Shown here: positions 23,243-35,000 of the stretch, in pieces
Position numbering within the stretch: position 1 is the stretch's first letter
How the letters are laid out: every line of letters starts with the position of its first letter
Source of the DNA: Coccinella septempunctata
Lineage: Eukaryota > Arthropoda > Insecta > Coleoptera > Coccinellidae
Direction: 5' to 3'
NCBI RefSeq assembly: GCF_907165205.1
Contig: NC_058196.1
Location: 10,768,501-10,832,500, forward strand
Length of the DNA stretch: 64,000 bases
The notes under the pieces: generated by a model
The model's database searches: none
What the model was told of the DNA's origin: nothing
What the model saw: the letters and a program-made list of their open reading frames with translations, nothing else
Translations under genes and position numbers: made by a program

Positions 23243-23265
23243 CTTGACATATGTCAAGTGAAATT

Positions 23266-24657
23266 GCCTTTTCACATATAAATCATTTTGTTCTTGCTGA
23301 TCCCTATTTTGCTAACAGGGGACAAATAGAAATACTATTGGGTTCATCTATACATGCGAGAATTATTGAGGGTGAAATTGTACGTGGTGAACCAAGTGAG
23401 CCAGTAGCTATGAAGACATCTCTGGGGTGGATAGTATCAGGGAATACGCCAAGTTTATGTTTAGAATGCTCGCCTTCAGTTCTGCAGGTTTCTGATGATC
23501 AGATGTTGGTGAGAGATCTTTTATCTCAATTTTTTGCATTGGAGGAATTCACTGAAATTGAAAGACATCTTACTCCTGATGAAACTGCAACCGAAACATT
23601 TTTTGCTAATACTTATTCTCGTGCGTCACATGGTCGCTATATAGTTCAATTGCCATTCAAGATAGATGACAAGTCTATGTTGAGCTTTCCTGGTATATAT
23701 GATATTGCTAAAAGATCTTTGGAACGAATGGAGCGAAAATTTGAAAAAGATCCTGAATTTGGTCGTCTTTACAGGGAATTTATGCAAAACTATATAGATT
23801 CAAACCATATGAAGAGGGTGAGTGAAGACGATCTTGCTGATGTTCGTTACTTGTTCCCTCATCATGGGATCCTGAAAGGAAGTAACTTCATTGCTAAACT
23901 GCGAACTGTGTTCAATGGCTCTGCTAAAGCATTGAATGATTGTTCAATAAATGATCATCTTTATTCTGGTCCTAATTTGTTGCCCGATTTAACTTCGTTA
24001 ATTCTGCGTTGGAGAAAATACGACTTCGTTTTTGTTACAGATATCCAACAAATGTTTCGTCAAATATTGATCCATCCTAGCGATCAAGTCTTTCAGTGTA
24101 TACTCTGGAGGTTCAATTCGAATGAACCAATAAGAATTTGGCAGCTTCAAACGGTGACATATGGTATGGTCTCTAGCCCTTTCTTAGCTATTAGGGTAAC
24201 TAAACAGCTTGCCAAGGATGAACAACATCTTTTCCCATTAGGTGCAAGTATTTTACAAGATGAGACTTACATGGATGACACACTTTCGGGAGGTTATACG
24301 CTACAGGAAGCCTTACTCAAGCAAAAACAGCTTATTGATATTTGTAGCTCTGGTGGCTTTGCTTTACATAAATGGTTAGCTAATGACAATAATCTCCTAT
24401 ATAACGTTTATGATTGTGAGGGATCAAACTCTCAGTCCTACAGCTTTACTGATAATAGTTCATTCAGTATTCTCGGTCTCGGTTGGAATCCAGAAACAGA
24501 TAGTTTTATATTCAGAGTCGGAAGTACCTCTGACTGCGACGATATGAGTATCACTAAGAGGGTTATTCTTTCAAAAATAGCCAAACTATTTGATCCTCTT
24601 GGTTGGCTTTCCCCTGTGATTGTCACAGCAAAGATTTTCATGCAACAGCTTTAGATT
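23266..24657 (+). pseudogene. BEL-2 protease end and reverse transcriptase
   Basis: Resumes the frame left at about 19230. The protease block (VLADPYF, IEILLGSS) is followed by RT with AKLRTVFNGS, TDIQQMFRQI and catalytic YMDD (TYMDDTLSGG, about 24270-24300). The frame stops at a TAG (24652-24654) and continues directly in the same frame, so it is a single nonsense mutation. DUF1758-type protease and Pao-type RT. Confidence 0.88.
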
Positions 24658-25480
24658 AATAAAATCGATTGGGATGACAAGTTGGATACTGATATGACCA
24701 GACAATGGCTGTGTTGGTACCGAGATCTCTGTGTTCTGAATGGTCTCAAACTCAATCGCTGGTTGGGTTATAATCCTGATGCTAACCTCTGCGAGATCCA
24801 CGGTTTTGCTGATTCTTCAAAACTTGCTTATGGAGCTGTAGTGTATCTTCGTATTATCAGTGGAAATGAGGTTGTAGTGAACTTACTTCAAGCTAAAACA
24901 AAAGTGTCTCCTATAAAACCCTCACTTACTATCCCCAGGTTGGAGTTGTGTGCAGCTACTCTGCTAGCTAAACTTTCTCGAAGAGTTGTTGATGCTTTAC
25001 ACATAAAAAACTGCAACGTACATCTGTGGTCCGATTCCACTGATGTGTTGTTTTGGCTGAATGATCATCCTTCACGTTGGCCTATATTCATTGCGAATCG
25101 GTGCTCCAAAATACATACTTTGGGTCCTGATGCTTCTTGGAGACATGTCAGAGGAATTGAAAATCCAGCTGATTGTATTTCTCGAGGTCTGAAGCCAAGT
25201 GACTTGCTTAACTATCAGTTATGGTGGCAAGGTCCTAAATGGCTGTCTAGAGATAATGAACCATTTGCAACCACCTCTCAAAATTCAGTTGAGAGTCCCC
25301 GCTCATCGCTAATTAATAATCATAGCTTCACCTCTACTTTGGTATCATATCATCCTAAACCAGTTTGGGATCTACTTGAGAGATTTTCAAGTGTACAGAA
25401 ACTCTTGAGAGTTACAGCTCATATTTTACGATTTCTCAGTAAATTGGTGGACAAAGTCAACTTGTCTCACAAGTGCACAA
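24658..25480 (+). pseudogene. BEL-2 RNase H domain
   Basis: Follows the TAG in frame. It shows GFADSSKLAYGAV, KTKVSP, LTIPRLELCAATLLAKL, LWSDSTDVLFWL and ENPADCISRGL, the complete Pao RNase H series. At about 25490 the frame enters a foreign T-rich insertion. Confidence 0.88.
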
Positions 25481-25489
25481 TGTTTTCAT

Positions 25490-25618
25490 TCAGTTTTTTT
25501 TTTTTTTTTTCCTTTCTTTTTCTTTCCTTTTTGTTTTCTCCCTTTTTCGTCTTTTTGTAGATTCATTCCCGGCAACGGGATACAGCAATGAATGAATGAA
25601 TGAATGAATGAATGAATG
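25490..25618. mobile_element. short retroposon end with (AATG)n tail
   Basis: A run of T/C-rich sequence, then GATTCATTCCCGGCAACGGG and ATACAGC, then eight AATG units. It interrupts the linker between BEL-2 RNase H and integrase. A tetramer tail of this type suggests the 3' end of a 5'-truncated LINE or a SINE. Family unknown. Confidence 0.55.
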
Positions 25619-27001
25619 AACGCTCATGAATTGAACAGGTCTCGTCTAGCATGGGTTTATTTAGTGCAACAATCTTATTATTCGAAAGAGATCAAATTGC
25701 TGAGAGAAAGTTGCCCAATACAAAAAAATAGCAAAATTTTGAGGTTGGAGCCCTTTCTGAGTGAGAGTTTGATCAGAGTGGGTGGTCGACTGCAGAACTC
25801 ATTTCTGGAATTTGAAGAAATGCATCCTATGATTTTGCCATTTGAATCGCCATTATCATCACTTCTTGTTAAATTTTACCATTCTAAAACTTTGCATGGT
25901 GGTGTTAAATTAACACTTGCTACATTGAGAAGAGACTTTTGGATAGTTCGTGGACGACAGCTGGTGAAAAGCATAATTCATAAATGTCATTCTTGCTTGA
26001 GATACAAAAAAAGCGCAATGTATCAGAAGTTGGGCAATTTACCCGAGTTTCGAACTCGACCTAGCCGTCCTTTTCTTAAGGCTGGTGTGGATTATGCCAG
26101 GCCTTACAACATAAGAGCTTCTCCTGGTCGAGGCCAAAAAACCTATAAAGGTTATATTGCCTTATTAATTTGCTCAAGCACACGTTCTGTACATCTAGAG
26201 TTGGTCTCTGGTTACTCATCCAAAGAATTTATTGCTGCCTTCAGAAGGTTCACTTCTAGGCGTGGATTTTGCTCCGATATTTATAGTGATCGTGGGACAA
26301 CCTTTGTTGGAGCTGATAAAGAACTTAGGGAATTATTTGAAAAATCTACTGCCTTCATAGATAACATTTATAGAACTCTTGTTGCTGAAGGGACCAACTG
26401 GCATTTCAATCCGCCCGCCGCTCCCCATTTTGGAGGAATATGGGAGGCTGCAGTCGAGTCTGCCAAACACCATCTGCGACGAGTTGTAGCCTCGCATACT
26501 CTTACTTTCGAAGAATTTTACACACTGCTGACGCAGGTCGAAGCCTGCTTGAACTCTAGACCTTTAACGAGCTTGTACGATGATATTAGTGACATACAGC
26601 CGCTTACTCCGGCACATTTTTTGATAAATTCACCTTCTTTCTTCGTTCCTGAACCTTCTTGTTCAGATTTAAAAATTTCTCCTTCTGAGAGATGGAAAAT
26701 AGTTCAGCAAATGCTTGCTCATTGGTGGAAACAATGGTCGCGAGAATATCTGCAGTCACTTCAAGTTAGAAATAAATGGCAGTTCAATCAGCCTTCTCTT
26801 CAATCGAATGACCTTGTCTTGATTACAGCTGAAAATACTCCACCCGCCAAGTGGCCTTTAGCACGAGTTGTAGAAGTATTTCGTGGTAAAGATGACTTGG
26901 TTCGCGTAGTAAAATTACGAACCGCTACCACCGTCTTAGAACGTCCTGTTCATAAGTTGATTTTGTTGTCAAAAGCAGTGCCTGAAAGCGATGCCTCTTA
27001 A
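25616..27001 (+). pseudogene. BEL-2 integrase with DUF5641 tail
   Basis: 461 open codons. A zinc-binding region (HSKTLHGG, CHSCLRYKK) is followed by the core with D in KAGVDYARP (usual GVDFAGP; one G to R), D in YSDRGTTFVGA and E in HFGGIWEAAVESAK, and the C-terminal DUF5641 block (AKWPLARVVEVFRG...). The first methionine belongs to the AATG repeat and is not a real start: this is the last part of the polyprotein. The domain itself looks intact. Confidence 0.88.
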
Positions 27002-27205
27002 TATATTGATTTATTGATGTATCTTTGTATTCACAGCTATTTTCATTTAGGTATTTGTGTTGACTACAATTTCTTTTTGCCTCTCATGCCCTTATTAGAT
27101 ACAATATTCTCACTTTTTTTCGATTTGTCTAATATGCTGTGTGTATTAGTATTAATTTTTCTATCAGCTTTGTCATTTTACCTATATAAAATGAAGTGGG
27201 TAGAA

Positions 27206-27491
27206 TGTTAAGGATCAATAATTATTATATTCGCATCCACAGATCCGTCCCTGTAAAAATGCATTTATTTTATATTTCCATCACGCATGCAGCAAAAGAA
27301 TCTCGACATATGTTGACGGAGATTGAGATAATGTGAATTAGGCAGATTGTATTCGACTTTGACAACGAATAAATATCATTGTTAATTAAAAAGTCTTTCT
27401 TCCTGCTTTCCAAGAAATTACGATCTAATAAACAACTTATACAGTCCACTTCTCCCTGAAAATGGATAATAAATAAAGTCCATTGCTAACA
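27206..27491 (+). repeat. BEL-2 3' LTR
   Basis: 286 bp, TGTTAAGG...CTAACA. Apart from the extra 50 bp it is almost identical to the 5' LTR. It is followed by CAGTC, the same pentamer that precedes the 5' LTR. Confidence 0.92.
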
Positions 27492-27828
27492 CAGTCTTAG
27501 GATACAACTTACAATCAACTCCACCCAGAGGTGTAGTGTTCGTTTGACTAACTCCGGAGATTGAAATGTTTGCAGGGTGAACCTGCAAACCTAATTTTTC
27601 CACGAGTTCTCGACTTATTGTCGATATTTGAGAACCAGGGTCTAACACAGCCCTAAAAGATACCATGGAACCGTCAGTGGATTCTATTCTAGCTTGAACA
27701 GCGCCCAACAGCACTTGATTAATCTGCGAAATAGATTTCCGATTGATATGATATGAATTAATGATATTACTCGAAGAGGTGGAAACAGATTCTGAAACTC
27801 GGGTTCCATCAGGATTTGCTTGCTGCAA
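27492..27828 (-). pseudogene. BEL-1 protease, N-terminal part
   Basis: Contains the aspartic protease site in AVLDPGSQISTISRELVEKL (D-P-G-S in BEL style) and the GVSQTN block. Continues at 16616 across BEL-2. A frameshift separates it from gag near 27830. Confidence 0.82.
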
Positions 27829-27832
27829 AACA

Positions 27833-29095
27833 TCAGATTTCCAGATTCTCTCGGAAGAGATTCGTTCTCATGGTGAAGGCTGGTGTGATGACCATCTTAG
27901 AAGCGCAATCCTTGAAATTGTGGAGTCCAAGACATTTATAACACCGTTTTGAATTTTTTAGAAAATCATACTCAGCTTGTCTTGACAATCTTAAATATGA
28001 AGGGCAGGCGAATAGTGGATGTAACTCATTGCATTTCGGACAATGGAAAATTCTTGTGTTACTTGAACGAGGTGAAGGCGTTTGATTTTGATTGGAAACG
28101 TTCGAATTAGCTGATAACATAGTCTTTGGTCTATTCCTTGAGGAATTAAATGAATTATGAGGTGAAGGTTTGTTAGAAGATTTCAGAGAGTTCTGCTCAC
28201 AAAACTCTTGAGCCTTGAGTTGCTGCGTAACAAATTCTATCAGCGTTTTATATTCCGGAATTTCGGATGAACCTAACTGACCTTCAAACGTTTTTCTCGT
28301 GTATGGATCTATGTTGCGCAAAGCTAATGAAAACAACAAAAAATCAGATAGATCCTTAATACCAAGTGCCTTTATTGCATTAACTGACGTTTGATAGCAA
28401 TTTAAAAATTCCTTTAGATGGGCCGCTGAATTATTTGTTGAGGCATTGAAAGTCAATATTTCGTTCAAATATATATTAGCTAGCATTCTTGGATTTTGAT
28501 AACGAGATTTTAAGGCTTCATAGGCTGAATCATAATTCTCGTTGGATAACTGCAAACCTGAGATTACTGCAAGAGACTCATTTCTCAGATACAATTTCAA
28601 AAATTGGAACTTTTGAATGGGTGCTAGGCTATCATTTGCGTGAACTAAAGAGTTGAATAACTGAAAGAATTCAGGCCATTCAGAACTCTCGCCAGAGAAA
28701 AGACGAATATTCATTATGGGAAGCAAAAGCGAATCAAAATTAGAATGTGAGTTCTTTGAAGTTGAAGCAGAATTCGATGTATCTTGACGTTTCAAAGAAA
28801 AGAATAAGCCCTTTATGTGAGCTACCAATTCAGCAAACGCTAACTCCGTTTTTGCTGTGTCTATACGTTCGTCCGTTGATAATTCCGAATTGATCTCAAT
28901 AATTCTTTCTTGCAATTCTTCGAACTTTGTCTCGTAATAAAGAACCTTTTCTTGTTATGGTTGTAGTTCAGACAAACGTGCAATATCGTAGTCTTTTATT
29001 TTGTGCCAAATTCCGGTAACTATTGAAAAAATGTTCGCTCTTTTATCGACCAACTTATTCAACACGGTACTGCCTGTATCTGTTTTAGTCTGCAT
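27833..29095 (-). pseudogene. BEL-1 gag
   Basis: Starts at an ATG at 29095. A TAA codon near 28957 breaks the first 45 codons from the rest (28915-27833). The DUF1759-type capsid region (LLPIMNIRLFSGESSEWPEFF) and the first zinc knuckle (CPKCNELHPLFACPSY, then CYKCLGLHNFKDC) identify it. The tail after the knuckle is out of frame. Confidence 0.82.
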
Positions 29096-29209
29096 TGTGA
29101 CAAATATTTTTATTGAAAAAGAGGTGCAATCAGTAAAAAAGTGAATTAAATATAAACAATTTAGTGGAAACAGATGTGAACTCTTCTGATTCGATTATGA
29201 TTGTTCGGT

Positions 29210-30362
29210 CTAGAATTGTTCAATGGCTTCCTTTGGTGGTAACTTTTCATTTTCTCCATCAGACGATGTGAGTGACCGGTAGAAGGTTTCTTCCGACTTT
29301 TCGAATGAATTATTATCTATTTTACGGCTATAATTCCTTTTATATCTTCTCAGGCATTCTGCATAGAGACTTAACTTTTTAGCTGTAGCATTCTCCGTCT
29401 CTCGTTCTATGTGTGTTCTGTTTCTATCCATGATTTCTTTGGCAGCTTTCAGAACCTTTCTTCCGCTATTCCTGTTCAAGTACTCCGTCAGTCGTCCAAT
29501 GTCTCTCCTTAGTCTCTTTGTTTTGTGTTGTAGACGTTTCTGCCATGGTGGCGCATATAATTTGTGTAATTTTGGAACATCGTTGTTCGTTCGGCGAATT
29601 TTTGCCCCTATGGTTTTAGCCGTCGTTAGCGCTGCACAGTAAAAAACAAGATGAAGATATTCCAATGAACTTCCATTCTGTAGGTACTCAGGTAAAACGT
29701 CCTTATTCAAGATTATGAGTGACAGTTTCTTAGATGTATTGAGTCGGGGAGGTGCTATTCGATGAAGAGGATCTGTTCCTTCCAGTTCGGCAAAGTATCT
29801 CCTCATCTCAGAGTCAACTTGTCGGTGAAGCTCTTCCCTATCGTCTTGGTGTTCTGCCTCACTTGGGTTGCAAGATGGACTTTCAGCGTCAATTTCTTCT
29901 GGCTGTTGTTGCCCAGGCATGTGAATTTCATCAGATGTGTTGGTGTCGCTCTCTATTACTGGCGGACGCTGAAGTTCTTGTTTAATTGCGTCGATTCGGG
30001 ACATTAGTATTAGTTAATTTCTTAGAATTATGCGGTACTGGTCTGCCACCCGTTGTTCAGTGTCATTGAGATTTGGGTAGGCGTTGCAGAATTCCTCATG
30101 GAGCCTTTTCTCGTGATCTGCCCTAGTCCCGTGATGGAGTTATATATGCGCACAATAGTTTCATTCCCTTCATGCGCTTTCTAACCAACCCCGCTTGGGT
30201 GAGCACTGGCTGAATATCCTGCGCAGCACCTTCAGCGGTTCGAGTCAGCAATTGAATTGGACTCGTTGGTTGCTGTTGTTGCTTTGGAGCTGTAGCTTCT
30301 TTCGCAGCAGGAGCCCGCTTCCTCAACAACCTCAACATTATTAATATTATTATTATATGCAA
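29210..30362 (-). pseudogene. 5' part of an R2/R4-like LINE ORF
   Basis: Three frames joined by small shifts (30362-30123, a short piece, then 30004-29210). The middle piece reads ADHEKRLHEEF and DTEQRVADQYRI, and the last ends in a block that precedes RT in this LINE group (FYRSL...PPKEAIEQF). It stops exactly where RT should begin, close to BEL-1. A copy with the RT and C-terminus of what looks like the same family lies at 60488-62400. 29096-29209 between this and BEL-1 gag shows nothing recognisable. Confidence 0.6.
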
Positions 30363-30364
30363 AA

Positions 30365-31060
30365 AAAGGCAACCTTTCTTGGAACACTTCCTATACTATG
30401 TATTTCCATCAAAGTGAAAGTAGCATTTTCCAGATTGATATTTCAAAATAATCTATTCTCAACGAAATCGTTCGGATTTAAACGCAGTGTATCTCCAGTA
30501 TCTATTAAAATTATTCTCCCCATTAACTGTGGATGGTGAAATGTTTCTCGTTTTACTATCAGGAATATTGAGAATTATAATATTTCCCCTGTCTTCGATA
30601 TCTGTAGTGTTCATTTTCACCATTTCGTCGCATCCGCAGGCACCAGCTACTTCGAATCATAAAACAATCTGAAACAACCACAAGACCAAAATACAAAATT
30701 AAGTTACTTGAAATATGATGGTTTCCTTGTTAATATGAATCATCCGGCGGTTCGAAGAAAAAACATTCGAACTCTTCCTTAGAAAAAACTCTTGTTTTTT
30801 TGCAAGATACCCTTCAGCTTCAGATATTTAGCATTATTATTTCATGTTTGATCGCTAGTTGCGACTTTATCATTGAATACGGGGCCCCCAAAGTAGGGGA
30901 TTTCTATTTTTTCCCCTAGCCATTACGTTGACATATGCTAGAAGCACATTCTCTTGGTAAACTGTCACATTTTTTGAAGTGATCATGAGCTGCAGAATAT
31001 TTTTCAATAGACTTAGTTGGTCCAATGGAAAAGACTGCTTCATTGGCCAAAACCTCAATT
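30365..31060 (-). pseudogene. Crypton-like tyrosine recombinase relic
   Basis: Scattered minus-strand pieces in the right order resemble the insect tyrosine-recombinase (phage-integrase fold) proteins: ENVLLAYV (about 30960), then KKTRVFSKEEFECFFFEPPDDSY (truncated here in words: a KVFTKEE-like helix near 30790), then GACGCDEMVKM (about 30640) with DIEDRG and LNIPDSKTR. Stops and shifts abound. A TTTCAG just before 30672 looks like an intron acceptor. The catalytic Arg-equivalent in the CDEM region reads cysteine. Assignment by motif memory only. Confidence 0.55.
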
Positions 31061-31210
31061 TCTGAAGACATTTTCACTTCTAACCACTTCTCACCATGAT
31101 AACCATCAATTATTCCACTTCATATCTGTCAGAATGAATTTTGCGTGGCAACCGTACTAGGCAAATGTTCCATAATTCAGTCAATCATAACGATCGTAAA
31201 TTGTGAGAGT

Positions 31211-31369
31211 AAAGGCGGAAACACATTATTAAAACGCGACGCGACCCGATGAAACGTGATGCGTGTTGAGTCGAATCAAATGTATTGTTTTCTATAGACC
31301 AGAATCATACTATGAACACCCGTTCCAGACGCGTCAGATCGCGTCACGTGTTAATAATGTGTGTTCATC
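31211..31369. mobile_element. foldback MITE 1
   Basis: GGCGGAAACACATTATTAA at the left pairs with the inverse near 31350-31366 (TTAATAATGTGTGTTC), enclosing a CG-rich inner stretch. No coding. First of four contiguous elements. Confidence 0.6.
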
Positions 31370-31372
31370 TTA

Positions 31373-31655
31373 GGGTGGCCGGCCACCGAATGCGAAGTTG
31401 AGCGTTTTCAATGCGAATATAGGCTGTATTCGGGTTCGGCTTTCTGACAGTCCGAGAATTGTTCTAGGACTGCGCAAAACCGTTGCGCCCTAGTATTAAA
31501 TCCTCTGCCCAGTTCTAGAACCATTCTCGGACTGTCCGAAAGCCGAACCCGAATACAGCTATAATTGACAAGCTACGAATCGAGTGGCGCAGCTCGTCAT
31601 TTAGCATTGAAAGCGCTCAGCTTCGCACAACTTCGCATTCGGTGGCGGGTCACCC
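31373..31655. mobile_element. foldback MITE 2, TTA target
   Basis: 283 bp. Ends GGGTGGCC and GGTCACCC, with further nested inverted repeats (GCTGTATTCGGGTTCGGCTT at about 31432 and its inverse at about 31541). Flanked by TTA (31370-31372 and 31656-31658), as expected for PIF/Harbinger-type elements. Nearly the whole sequence can fold on itself. Confidence 0.75.
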
Positions 31656-31658
31656 TTA

Positions 31659-31784
31659 GGCTCGGTTGTTCAATTCTAGTTTGAACCGAGATTAAAGTTA
31701 ATCCAGGATTAACGTGACAGATTTGAGCGGAAATGTCAAAATTAATCTAGGATTAACTTTGATCACGAATTGAACAAACGGGCC
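31659..31784. mobile_element. foldback MITE 3, TTA target
   Basis: 126 bp. GGCTCGGTTGTTCAATTC and its inverse GAATTGAACAAACGGGCC form the ends. TTA flanks both sides (31656-31658, shared with MITE 2, and 31785-31787). An internal pair of TTAATCCAGGATTAA-like palindromes is visible. Confidence 0.75.
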
Positions 31785-31788
31785 TTAA

Positions 31789-32034
31789 TAGTTGTATTCT
31801 GCTTTTCATCTGTAAGTTACAAATCTGTAGCGTAGGATCGATCTATCAGTGTCTGATTGACAGATTCGAAAATAATTCAATTCTGTAACTATCTTCTTTA
31901 CTTTTGAACTACTTATCGTAAAAAGTTTCGGATTCCTCTAAGCTACAGATCACTAAAAACGTCCAGAATTGCAATTTTCCTGTAAGCTTATGGAAAGTTA
32001 CAGATTGTCTTACAAATCAAAGCAGAATACTACC
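31789..32034. mobile_element. foldback MITE 4
   Basis: TAGTTGTATTCTGCTTTT at the left and AAGCAGAATACTACC at the right are inverted copies, with a TCTGTAA-type repeat further in. About 245 bp, directly abutting MITE 3. Confidence 0.65.
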
Positions 32035-35000
32035 ATAAATGTAAATCAATCCAAAAATGGAAATTCAGATTTTTATGAATTTCAAAACGTTTGAATTAGT
32101 TATTTACTCAACTAGGTTATTAATGAAAGCGATTAAAGATTGAGATATTTTAACGTTCGAGAGAAGGGAGATCATTTATAAATCAGTTGATCACAAGATT
32201 TTTCCGTCGACCACATTTTGATTTGAATGTGAATTCTTGATTGCAAAAATTTTCTATCGATACCTAGTCAAATTTGACACCTTATAAATTTTCTATGTTC
32301 ATATCGGAATGTTGATATTTATGTTAAACGGCCGATCGAACAATTCGAGAAGTACATATACTCCATTCACTTTTATTTTAGTACTCGGTTGGCCATGGAA
32401 ATTTGACACATTTCACTCTGTATAGTATGTGGAGTTATGACGCTTGTCAAAACATTTTTGGGTTTTAAATCAACGCTAGAGTTGTCCGTTCTACGTAAAA
32501 GTTTCTGTTGGTACGTATTTTATCACAATGTCGAATCTCTTCGGAAAATGTGTCACGAAAATAATTGAAGTTCATACAAACTGATTGAAGGCATACCAAA
32601 TCCAGTTATTTGTATGCAAAATATGAGAGATCAGTATAATATCATAATATGCACTAGTTTGAGGAGAGTTAATGTTCGTTATCTTCTTTGGCTAAAGCTT
32701 GAATACGTTACATGAGTTGTAGATTTCAAAAATATTAACCCGAAGATGAAATGCATATATTGCAGTGGTTGGGAATGGGTATCTCACGAAGGAATAATTA
32801 ACAGATAATTACAAGAATGTTCAATTCTTTAACAAAAATCATCTTACATCAATATAAGTAGAAGGAATTAAAGTAAGTTCCAATCAAGATGAACTTCACC
32901 TTTGAACAAGAATTTCACATGAATAAAAAATTACTAGGAAAACTGGCCCGTATTTGTGGCTGTTGATCTTAATGCATTGATGATAATTAGGTATTTATTG
33001 GTACGCTTACAACGTATAGGACAAGTCAAATGTAAAATAGAAAAATCAATTTTCGAGGACTTATTCTACGATGACATTGATCGAAAATCCTGTAGTGAAC
33101 TTTTCGCATTAATTCACTCAAACATAAAATTCTCAAATGCCACCACTTTTTTGGGTCTCCCAATAGAAGGAAATTCTTTGTCATCCTCTTCATTCACAAT
33201 CTTTCTGATTGTGGAAATATTCAGCTGAAATATAAGTCGTTTAGATTTAGATGAAACATTATATAAATTCTCTTACATTGAATATGTTCGCTACCGTCTG
33301 ACGTAGGTATTGTGGATTTTAGAATATCAGGGTATAACTATTCGAATGAGCGGACTTGAATTCTAAATAGCACTTCCTGAAACCCTGTCTCTTTTTTCAA
33401 ACACTTTCGGCATTATCGTAATAAAAATTGATATTAGTTGTGGCAACGGCGTTATGACATTGAAGACATTTCATGAGTGCCAACCTTACTCCGTTCTAGT
33501 TACAAAAACTTGAGGAAATTATTTTATGGCCAACCGACTGTTAAAATGAATGTGAATGTAGTATAGAGGGCATATTCGAGTTGTGACATTTTGAGTAAAT
33601 TACATTGCTGTCGTTTCCTATAATATCTGTTAAAGAACGTTTGGAGTTGGTGGAAGCTGGAGTTTTAGTACATAGATATATTGATTACTCTCTTACCATA
33701 ATAATTTTTCTGCAACCTCAACAATTCATCTCTTCTCAATTCACCCGCAGGGTACTACGAAAATCAATGAGACATACAAATAAAATAATTATTTGGGAAG
33801 CCTCTGAATACTTCTATGTTCGATTTTCCATGACGATAATGCATTAATAGGAAATTAACCAATAAAAGTATTCATTAACAGCTAATTTCTTGTACGTTAA
33901 ACAGTTTTTATTAAGAGGTTGGCGGAAAATAAAATAACATATGTCATTCGGAGGAAGAGACTTTTCATGGCTCGCTTTCAATAATTACCCGCCTCGCTGC
34001 GTTCTGCGCATGAAAAGTGACACTTCTCCTCCTCATGAAATAATATACTATTAATGGGACGCGATTGAACGCTCACAAGAAGTATAAATGCAACCAGTCA
34101 ACTGGATTATTTGAGTCGAGTGGCATTCAAGTATACCCACAAGTTATCACCGAGCACCCAGATATATAGCCATGTTGATTGTCAAATATCGTTTTGTTGA
34201 AGATGAAGAAAGGAAGCATTTCCGCAGAAATTTTTGCCACAATCGGAGTCTGACTGATCAGTTTATAATTATATGTGAAAAGTCTGTATGAAGTTTGGAT
34301 TTAAGGTATTCTCGCTGAACGTCATACTTTTAGTACTCTTGCAGAACTGAAAGGGGAGCGGATAATTTTAGTGGGAGGTCTTTAATTTAGTCGGCACAAG
34401 GATTTCGTACAGTGGTGGGAAAATCATCAGGCCCAGGGGCACTAGAGAGATTGAGTTGGCTCGAGATTGAGTTGGCTCAACAATGTTCTCACTTTCCCCT
34501 CAGTTTTACTTATACCTTCATACAACCAAAACAAGTAAAAAACCGGGTGGTCTCGACCTCCGGTGTGACACCAGTGACTTTTCTACATATCCTAAGACAG
34601 TTTTTGAAAAACATTTTTACTCTGTTCGCCTCTGAGTACTTCGTAGATTGTTTTTGGGCGAATTGAGTGATAATAGCCTTGCGTAATAATTCATTTTAGA
34701 ATTATGAGAAAACACTAAACTCTAAACGTAAATCAACCTTTCCATTATTCTCATTACTTTATTCCGGAGAATGGACGACCTCACAATTTCCTGTTCTAAT
34801 TATTGCACATCCATTAGCATACATACTTTACATACACTCCATTCACTTCTATTTTACCACTCGGTTGGCCCTGGATATTTGACACATTTCAATCAGTATA
34901 GTACGAAAATGTGGGGTTATGACGGTCGTCAAAATATTTTTGGTATTTGAATCTGTGCTATGTAGTACGCTCTACATAAAGGTCTTAGTTATTATGTATT

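Larger units (their letters stand above)
19234..23265 (-). mobile_element. two-ORF LINE inserted in BEL-2
   Basis: Minus-strand non-LTR retrotransposon. Both ORFs are open. The 3' end has AATAAA and a (CTA)n tail, seen on the plus strand as TAG repeats at 19234-19260. The 5' leader is only about 20 bases if BEL-2 resumes at about 23266. A microsatellite tail instead of poly(A) and the EN-RT layout without RNase H point to the CR1/Jockey group. I could not define a target duplication. Confidence 0.85.
16617..27491 (+). mobile_element. BEL/Pao element BEL-2
   Basis: Bounded by LTRs 16617-16852 and 27206-27491 (both TGTTAAGG...CTAACA) and flanked by CAGTC on both sides (16612-16616 and 27492-27496). 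Gag-pol runs 17630 to 27001 with one in-frame stop, a LINE inserted in the protease region and a short insertion in the RNase H-integrase linker. It lies in reverse orientation inside BEL-1's protease gene. 16853-17629 is its untranslated leader; 27002-27205 its 3' untranslated part. I see no other gene in either. Confidence 0.92.
11171..29095 (-). mobile_element. BEL/Pao element BEL-1, interrupted twice
   Basis: On the minus strand the order is gag (29095-27833), protease (27828-27492 continuing at 16616), RT (16219-14984), RNase H (broken at 14983/13140, continuing to 12725) and integrase (12514-11171), the order of BEL/Pao. Two insertions separate the parts: BEL-2 (16617-27491) and a solo LTR (13141-14983). 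Removing each, with one copy of its 5-bp duplication, restores the reading phase. I could not find the LTRs of BEL-1 itself. Confidence 0.88.

Noticed and set aside
22991..23281. Plus-strand ORF opposite the LINE ORF1
   Set aside because: Shadow of a well-supported minus-strand gene.
25480..25560. Phe/Ser-rich C-terminus on the BEL-2 RNase H
   Set aside because: Comes from the T-rich retroposon insertion, not from BEL-2.
11171..29209. LTRs of BEL-1
   Set aside because: I compared 10690-11170 with 29096-29209 and found no convincing match.
34080..34290. TATAAAT followed by a 39-codon ORF from 34172, a possible small gene
   Set aside because: No recognisable protein, no initiator at the right distance, and no splice structure.
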